Positions 59,527 through 64,000 of a stretch of DNA of 64,000 nt are shown in pieces; within the stretch, counting starts at the first letter, position 1, and every line of letters begins with the position of its first letter. This DNA comes from Paraburkholderia acidipaludis NBRC 101816 (GTDB lineage Bacteria; Pseudomonadota; Gammaproteobacteria; Burkholderiales; Burkholderiaceae). The stretch is taken from the NCBI RefSeq assembly GCF_000684975.1, contig NZ_BAXZ01000004.1, positions 1 to 64,000 of the forward strand, read 5' to 3'. A program made the position numbers and the translations under genes. A model generated the notes under the pieces. That model made no database searches. It was not told the DNA's origin and worked only from the letters and a program-made list of their open reading frames with translations.

Positions 59527-62500
59527 ATGCATCTGTTGCGAACGACGCCGGGCGGCTTCGTCGACGATACGGCCGGCGTGGTCCGCATCGACCAGCAGCC
59601 CGCCGACATCGTCATCCTCAGTTCCGCCGACACGACGCTCGCGCTGCTCGCGAGTATCGTGCCGCGCCTGCCCGCCGGGTTCCCGAGCGTGCGGCTCGCG
59701 AACGTCACGTATCTGCGCCAGCCGGCCTCGGTGGACTTCTATGTGGACGACGTGCTGCGGCATGCGCGCGTCGTCGTCGTCGATCATCTGGGCGGCGAGG
59801 CCTACTGGCCCTACGGCATCGAGCAGGTGGTCGCACTGGCCGGGCAGCGCAACCAGTTGCTCGCGATGTTCTCCGGCGACCTGCAGGAAGACCCGGGCCT
59901 GATTGCGAAGAGCCGCGCCGAGCCCGAATTCTGCCGGCTGCTGTGGCGTTACCTGCGCGAAGGCGGCGCGGCGAACGCCGAGGGTTTCCTGCGCGCGCTC
60001 GCGTGGCGCGCCTTCGACTGGGGCAGCGAACCGGCGCCGCCGCTCGCGCTGCCCGCGGCCGCGCTCTATCATCCGTCGCGCGACGTCGCCACGATCGAAG
60101 ACTGGCGCGCGCGCTGGCAGCCCGATGCGCCGGTGGTCATGCTGCTCTTCTATAAGGCGCATCTGCAGGCCGCCAACACGGCGGCGTTCGATGCCCTGAT
60201 CGATGCCTTGACGGAGCGCGGCATGAATCCGCTGCCGCTTGCCGTTACGTCGCTCAAGGACACGCTGAGCCGCGACGTGATCGACGGGCTCTGCGCCGCG
60301 CACGACATCGCGCTCGTGCTGAACACCACGGCTTTCGCGGCCTCGTCGCTCGACGATCCCGCGCCGCTCGCGCTCGCGGGCGACGCCCCCGTGCTGCAGG
60401 TGATCCTCTCCGGCGGCAACCGCGAAGACTGGCTCAAGGACAATCACGGCCTCAATTCGCGCGACATCGCCATGCATATCGCGCTGCCCGAAGTGGACGG
60501 CCGCCTCATCACGCGCGCAATCAGCTTCAAGGGGCTCGCGTACCACTGCAAGGCAACCCAGGTCGACGTCGTGCGCTATCAGCCCGACGCGGAACGCGTG
60601 GCGTTCGTGGCGGAGCTGAGCCGCCGCTGGTGCCGTTTGCGCAGTCTGCCGAACGCGCAGAAAAAGCTCGCGCTCGTGCTCGCGAACTACCCGACGAGCG
60701 AAGGCCGCATTGGCAACGGCGTGGGACTCGACACCCCGGCCTCGGTGGTCGGCATCCTGCAGATGCTGCGCGACGAGGGCTACGGTGTGGCCGACTTGCC
60801 GGACGACGGCGGCGCGCTCATGGCGCGGCTCACGCAGGGCGTGACCAACGACCCGGACACGCGCGCGCTGCGGCCCGCGTGGCAAAGCCTCGCCCTCGAC
60901 GACTACCGGCGCGCGTTTGCGCGCCTGCCCGCCGCCGCGCAGAACGCGCTCATCGCGCGCTGGGGACCGCCCGAGCAGGACCCTGCCGTGCGCCGCGGCC
61001 GCTTCATGATCGCGGGCTGGCGCTGCGGCGAGGTCTTCGTCGGCATCCAGCCGTCACGCTCGCGCGGCGACGACACCTACGCGAACTATCACGACGCCGA
61101 TCTCGTGCCGCCGCACGCGTACCTCGCGTTCTACTTCTGGCTGCGCGAGACCTTCGGCATCGACGCGATCGCCCATGTGGGCAAGCACGGCAACCTCGAA
61201 TGGCTGCCGGGCAAAAGCGTCGCGCTGGCCGACACCTGCTGGCCCGACATGGCGCTCGGCCCGCTGCCGCACCTCTACCCGTTCATCGTCAACGATCCCG
61301 GCGAAGGCAGCCAGGCCAAGCGGCGCGCGCAGGCGGTGATCATCGATCATCTGATGCCGCCGCTCACGCGCGCCGAAAACTACGGTCCGCTACAGGATCT
61401 CGAACGGCAGGTCGATGAGTATTACGAAGCATTGATGGTCGATCCGCGCCGCGCGAAGCTTCTGCGCCGGACCATTCTGGAGACGATCGTCGAGCACCGG
61501 CTGCACGAGGAACTCAGCATGCCGGCGCCGCGGGACGAAGCGACGGAAGACGCGTTGCTCACGCGCGCCGATGCCTGGCTCTGCGAACTGAAGGAAGCGC
61601 AGATTCGCGACGGGCTGCACATCTTCGGCGCCTCGCCGCAGGGGACGCAGCGGCGCGACACGCTGCTGGCGCTGGGCCGCTATGCGTGCGGCGACGGGCA
61701 GGGCGCGAATGCCGGGCTGATCGACGCGCTCGCGCGCGATCTGCGCATCGATCATCTGCTCGACCCGGCCGCCGTGGACTGGGCCGCACCGTGGACCGGG
61801 CCGCGCCCGGCCCTGCTCGAAGCGGCGAGCGACACGCCGTGGCGCCACGCGGGCGATACGCGCGAGCGGCTGGAGGCGCTGGCGGGGTCGCTGGTCGCTA
61901 ACGTATGCGATGCCGGTACAGCGGACTGCGAAGCATCGCTGCCTCACGCGGCGAAAGTGCTCGCGCGCCTCGCCAACGACGTGCTGCCGAGCCTCGACGC
62001 CTGCGGCACGGAGGAACTGCGCCAGTTCCGCCGCGCGCTGGAGGGCCGCTTCGTGCCGCCGGGCCCGAGCGGATCGCCCTCGCGCGGCCGGCCCGACGTG
62101 CTGCCGACGGGCCGCAACTTCTATTCGGTCGACACGCGCGCGGTGCCGACCCTGGCCGCCTGGTCGCTCGGCATGAAGTCGGCGCAACAGCTGATCGAGC
62201 GCCATCTGCAGGAGCATGGAGACTACCCGCGCGCCGTGGGGCTCTCGGTCTGGGGCACGGCCACCATGCGCACGGGCGGCGACGACATCGCGCAGGCGCT
62301 CGCGCTGATCGGCGTGCGGCCGAAGTGGGCGGCGGGAAGCCACCGCGTGATCGACTTCGAGATCATGCCCGTGGAGGCGCTCGACCGGCCGCGCATCGAC
62401 GTGACGCTGCGCGTCTCCGGCTTCTTTCGCGACGCGTTTCCGAACGTCATGCATCTGTTCGACGCGGCGGTCCAGGCCGTGGCCGACCTCGACGAGCCGC

Positions 62501-63318
62501 CGCATCTGAATCTGCTGCGCGAGCGCGTGCTGCGCGAGCGCGATGCGCTCGTCGAGCGCGGCGTGAAGGCTGACGAGGCGCGCCGCCGCGCCGGCTGGCG
62601 CGTGTTCAGCGCGCGGCCGGGCCATTACGGCGCGGGCCTGCAGGACCTGATCGACCAGCGCCAGTGGCAGACCGACGCCGATCTCGCGCAGGCCTACCAG
62701 GCGTGGGGCGGCTATGCGTATGCCCAGAACAGCGCGGGCGACGAAGCGCGCGACGCGTTCGGCGCGCGTCTCTCGGCCATCGACGTCGTGCTGCAAAACC
62801 AGGACAACCGCGAGCACGACCTGCTCGACTCGAACGACTACTACCAGTTCCAGGGCGGCATGGCGGCGGCGGCGCGGCATTTCTCGCGCGCGCAGCCGAG
62901 CCTCTATCACGCCGACCACAGCAACCCCGCGGCACCGCGCATTCGCCCGCTTGCCGAGGAGATCGCGCGCGTGATCCGTTCGCGCGTGGTCAATCCGAAG
63001 TGGATCGACGGCGTGAAGCGCCACGGCTACAAGGGCGCGGCGGAAATGGCGGCGACCGTCGATTATCTGTTCGGCTACGATGCGACGGCGCGCGTGGTGG
63101 GCGACCACCAGTACGCGCTCGTGGCGAACGCCTATGTCCACGACGACGCGACGCGCGCCTTCCTCGAACGGCACAATCCGCACGCGCTCCATGCCATCTG
63201 CGAGCGCCTGCTCGAAGCGATCCAGCGCGGGCTGTGGCAGCAACCCGGCGCCCACCGCGCGCAACTCGAACAACGTCTGCTCGAAGCCGGGCAGCAACTG
63301 GAAGGATCAGGCCCATGA
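59527..63318 (+). CDS. cobN: Cobaltochelatase large subunit
   Basis: A 1263-residue CobN/BchH-family chelatase catalytic subunit that inserts cobalt into hydrogenobyrinic acid a,c-diamide. Diagnostic stretches include ISFKGLAYHCKATQVDVVRYQP (in parts), ANYPTSEGRIGNGVGLDTPAS, HVGKHGNLEWLPGKSVALA, GRNFYSVDTRAVPTLAAW and SNDYYQFQGGMAAA. It lies 33 bases after cobW and overlaps the chelatase ATPase gene (ATGA). Confidence 0.95.
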   Translation: MHLLRTTPGGFVDDTAGVVRIDQQPADIVILSSADTTLALLASIVPRLPAGFPSVRLANVTYLRQPASVDFYVDDVLRHARVVVVDHLGGEAYWPYGIEQVVALAGQRNQLLAMFSGDLQEDPGLIAKSRAEPEFCRLLWRYLREGGAANAEGFLRALAWRAFDWGSEPAPPLALPAAALYHPSRDVATIEDWRARWQPDAPVVMLLFYKAHLQAANTAAFDALIDALTERGMNPLPLAVTSLKDTLSRDVIDGLCAAHDIALVLNTTAFAASSLDDPAPLALAGDAPVLQVILSGGNREDWLKDNHGLNSRDIAMHIALPEVDGRLITRAISFKGLAYHCKATQVDVVRYQPDAERVAFVAELSRRWCRLRSLPNAQKKLALVLANYPTSEGRIGNGVGLDTPASVVGILQMLRDEGYGVADLPDDGGALMARLTQGVTNDPDTRALRPAWQSLALDDYRRAFARLPAAAQNALIARWGPPEQDPAVRRGRFMIAGWRCGEVFVGIQPSRSRGDDTYANYHDADLVPPHAYLAFYFWLRETFGIDAIAHVGKHGNLEWLPGKSVALADTCWPDMALGPLPHLYPFIVNDPGEGSQAKRRAQAVIIDHLMPPLTRAENYGPLQDLERQVDEYYEALMVDPRRAKLLRRTILETIVEHRLHEELSMPAPRDEATEDALLTRADAWLCELKEAQIRDGLHIFGASPQGTQRRDTLLALGRYACGDGQGANAGLIDALARDLRIDHLLDPAAVDWAAPWTGPRPALLEAASDTPWRHAGDTRERLEALAGSLVANVCDAGTADCEASLPHAAKVLARLANDVLPSLDACGTEELRQFRRALEGRFVPPGPSGSPSRGRPDVLPTGRNFYSVDTRAVPTLAAWSLGMKSAQQLIERHLQEHGDYPRAVGLSVWGTATMRTGGDDIAQALALIGVRPKWAAGSHRVIDFEIMPVEALDRPRIDVTLRVSGFFRDAFPNVMHLFDAAVQAVADLDEPPHLNLLRERVLRERDALVERGVKADEARRRAGWRVFSARPGHYGAGLQDLIDQRQWQTDADLAQAYQAWGGYAYAQNSAGDEARDAFGARLSAIDVVLQNQDNREHDLLDSNDYYQFQGGMAAAARHFSRAQPSLYHADHSNPAAPRIRPLAEEIARVIRSRVVNPKWIDGVKRHGYKGAAEMAATVDYLFGYDATARVVGDHQYALVANAYVHDDATRAFLERHNPHALHAICERLLEAIQRGLWQQPGAHRAQLEQRLLEAGQQLEGSGP

Positions 63319-64000
63319 GTGCTGCGGCGCTTCCCCTTGCTTTTCCGTTCACCGCCCTGGTTGGCCAGGCGCCCTTGCAGCAGGCGCTGCTGCTCGCGGC
63401 CGTCGATCCGGCCATTGGCGGCGTGCTCGTGAGCGGCCCGCGCGGCACCGCGAAATCCACGGCGGCGCGCGCACTGGCCGCGTTGCTGCCCGACGGCGCA
63501 TTCGTCACGCTGCCGCTTGGCGCGAGCGAGGACAAGCTGATCGGCTCGCTCGATCTCGAGGCGGCGCTGCGCGAGAGCGCCGTGCGCTTTTCGCCGGGGC
63601 TGCTCGCGAAGGCGCATGGCGGCGTGCTCTATGTCGACGAGGTCAACCTGCTGCCCGACGCGCTCGTGGACGTGCTGCTCGACGCGGCGGCGAGCGGCGC
63701 CAACACAGTGGAGCGCGACGGCATTTCGCATACGCACGAAGCGCGCTTCGTGCTCGTGGGCACGATGAACCCGGAGGAGGGCGAGTTGCGGCCGCAACTG
63801 CTCGACCGCTTCGGGCTGATGGTCGAACTGGAGAACCGCTTCGATGCAGCGGAGCGGCAGCGCATCGTCAAGGCGCGGCTCGCTTTCGACGCGGATCCGC
63901 ACGCGTTCTGCGCGTCGTGCGACGCGGCGCAGACGGCGTTGGCCGGGCGTTTGCGCGCCGCGCGCGAGCGCGTGGGCCTGCTCGCGCTGAGCGACGCGGT
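63315..64000 (+). CDS. Magnesium-chelatase-like AAA+ ATPase subunit (ChlI/BchI type), 5' part
   Basis: The frame runs from the ATG overlapping the cobN stop to the right edge (228 residues seen). It holds Walker A SGPRGTAKST (about 40-49), LPLGASEDKLIGSLD, Walker B GGVLYVDEVNLL (about 104-115) and GTMNPEEGELRPQLLDRFGL (sensor 1/Arg finger region). It should be the ATPase partner of CobN, in a ChlI/ChlD-like form instead of CobS/CobT. The rest, including any fused D domain, lies outside. Confidence 0.88.
   Translation, partial: MSAAALPLAFPFTALVGQAPLQQALLLAAVDPAIGGVLVSGPRGTAKSTAARALAALLPDGAFVTLPLGASEDKLIGSLDLEAALRESAVRFSPGLLAKAHGGVLYVDEVNLLPDALVDVLLDAAASGANTVERDGISHTHEARFVLVGTMNPEEGELRPQLLDRFGLMVELENRFDAAERQRIVKARLAFDADPHAFCASCDAAQTALAGRLRAARERVGLLALSDA

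Noticed and set aside
61390..63297. 635-codon frame antisense to cobN
   Set aside because: Shadow of cobN; no start signal and low-complexity composition.
1..64000. CRISPR array, insertion sequences, tRNA or rRNA genes
   Set aside because: No regularly spaced repeats, transposase motifs, tRNA-like CCA ends or rRNA core sequences were seen on reading the window.

Overview
The window is high-GC (about 65-68%) proteobacterial chromosome, densely coded, with typical Burkholderiales signatures: a porin of the Gram-negative OmpC-like type, DUF4148 and DUF3331 proteins, a prpB-prpC-acnD-prpF methylcitrate operon with a divergent sigma54 regulator PrpR, and a cobW-cobN-chelatase cobalamin cluster. 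I would place it in Paraburkholderia/Burkholderia/Caballeronia. No rRNA, tRNA, IS element, phage or CRISPR was seen.

Layout. 0-1.5 kb: the 5' end of a type VI secretion VgrG gene (minus strand, cut by the window edge) and cutC. 1.5-7 kb: a minus-strand acyl-CoA dehydrogenase / CaiB-type CoA transferase / MHS-family transporter operon with a divergent LysR regulator. 7.1-9.7 kb: a LysR gene and an outer-membrane porin. 10-18.8 kb: a respiratory region with a TDT-family exporter, small envelope proteins, a 7Fe ferredoxin, and a tightly overlapping operon encoding a c4-like dihaem cytochrome, a TsdA-like (thiosulfate dehydrogenase family) dihaem cytochrome, ba3-type oxidase subunits IIa, II and I, a Sco copper chaperone and a CtaG assembly factor. 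A 33/37-identical DNA element occurs twice in its intergenic DNA, with weaker relatives nearby. 19-20.8 kb: an AcfC-like binding protein and a LysR regulator. 20.8-23.1 kb: two P-loop sulfotransferase-like genes. 23.4-26.5 kb: B12-dependent ribonucleotide reductase and a DUF3331 gene. 26.9-31.5 kb: AI-2E-type permease, secreted esterase, OpgC-like acyltransferase, NlpD-like lipoprotein. 31.6-39.9 kb: methylcitrate cycle and PrpR. 40.6-45.3 kb: periplasmic molybdenum hydroxylase (2Fe-2S subunit, Tat-exported Mo subunit, trihaem cytochrome c) with an overlapping 3-methyladenine glycosylase. 45.5-49.1 kb: CBS protein, RibA, SH3/proline-rich protein, one orphan gene. 49.4-54.8 kb: response regulator, LysM-FecR protein and CHASE2 histidine kinase in one overlapping unit, plus a lipoprotein. 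54.8-64 kb: two divergent cobalamin units (cobE-cobO-cobB-bluB, and cobW-cobN-chelatase ATPase behind a B12 riboswitch).

How it fits together. Propionyl-CoA is handled by the methylcitrate cycle under PrpR and sigma54. Cobalamin made by the cob genes can serve the NrdJ reductase encoded 30 kb away. The 10-19 kb block looks like a dedicated electron-transfer chain: a TsdA-like dehydrogenase passing electrons through a c4-type cytochrome to a high-affinity ba3 oxidase. The TDT exporter (a family that includes sulfite exporters) and the AcfC-like anion-binding protein beside it suggest a sulfur-oxyanion theme, which is inference.
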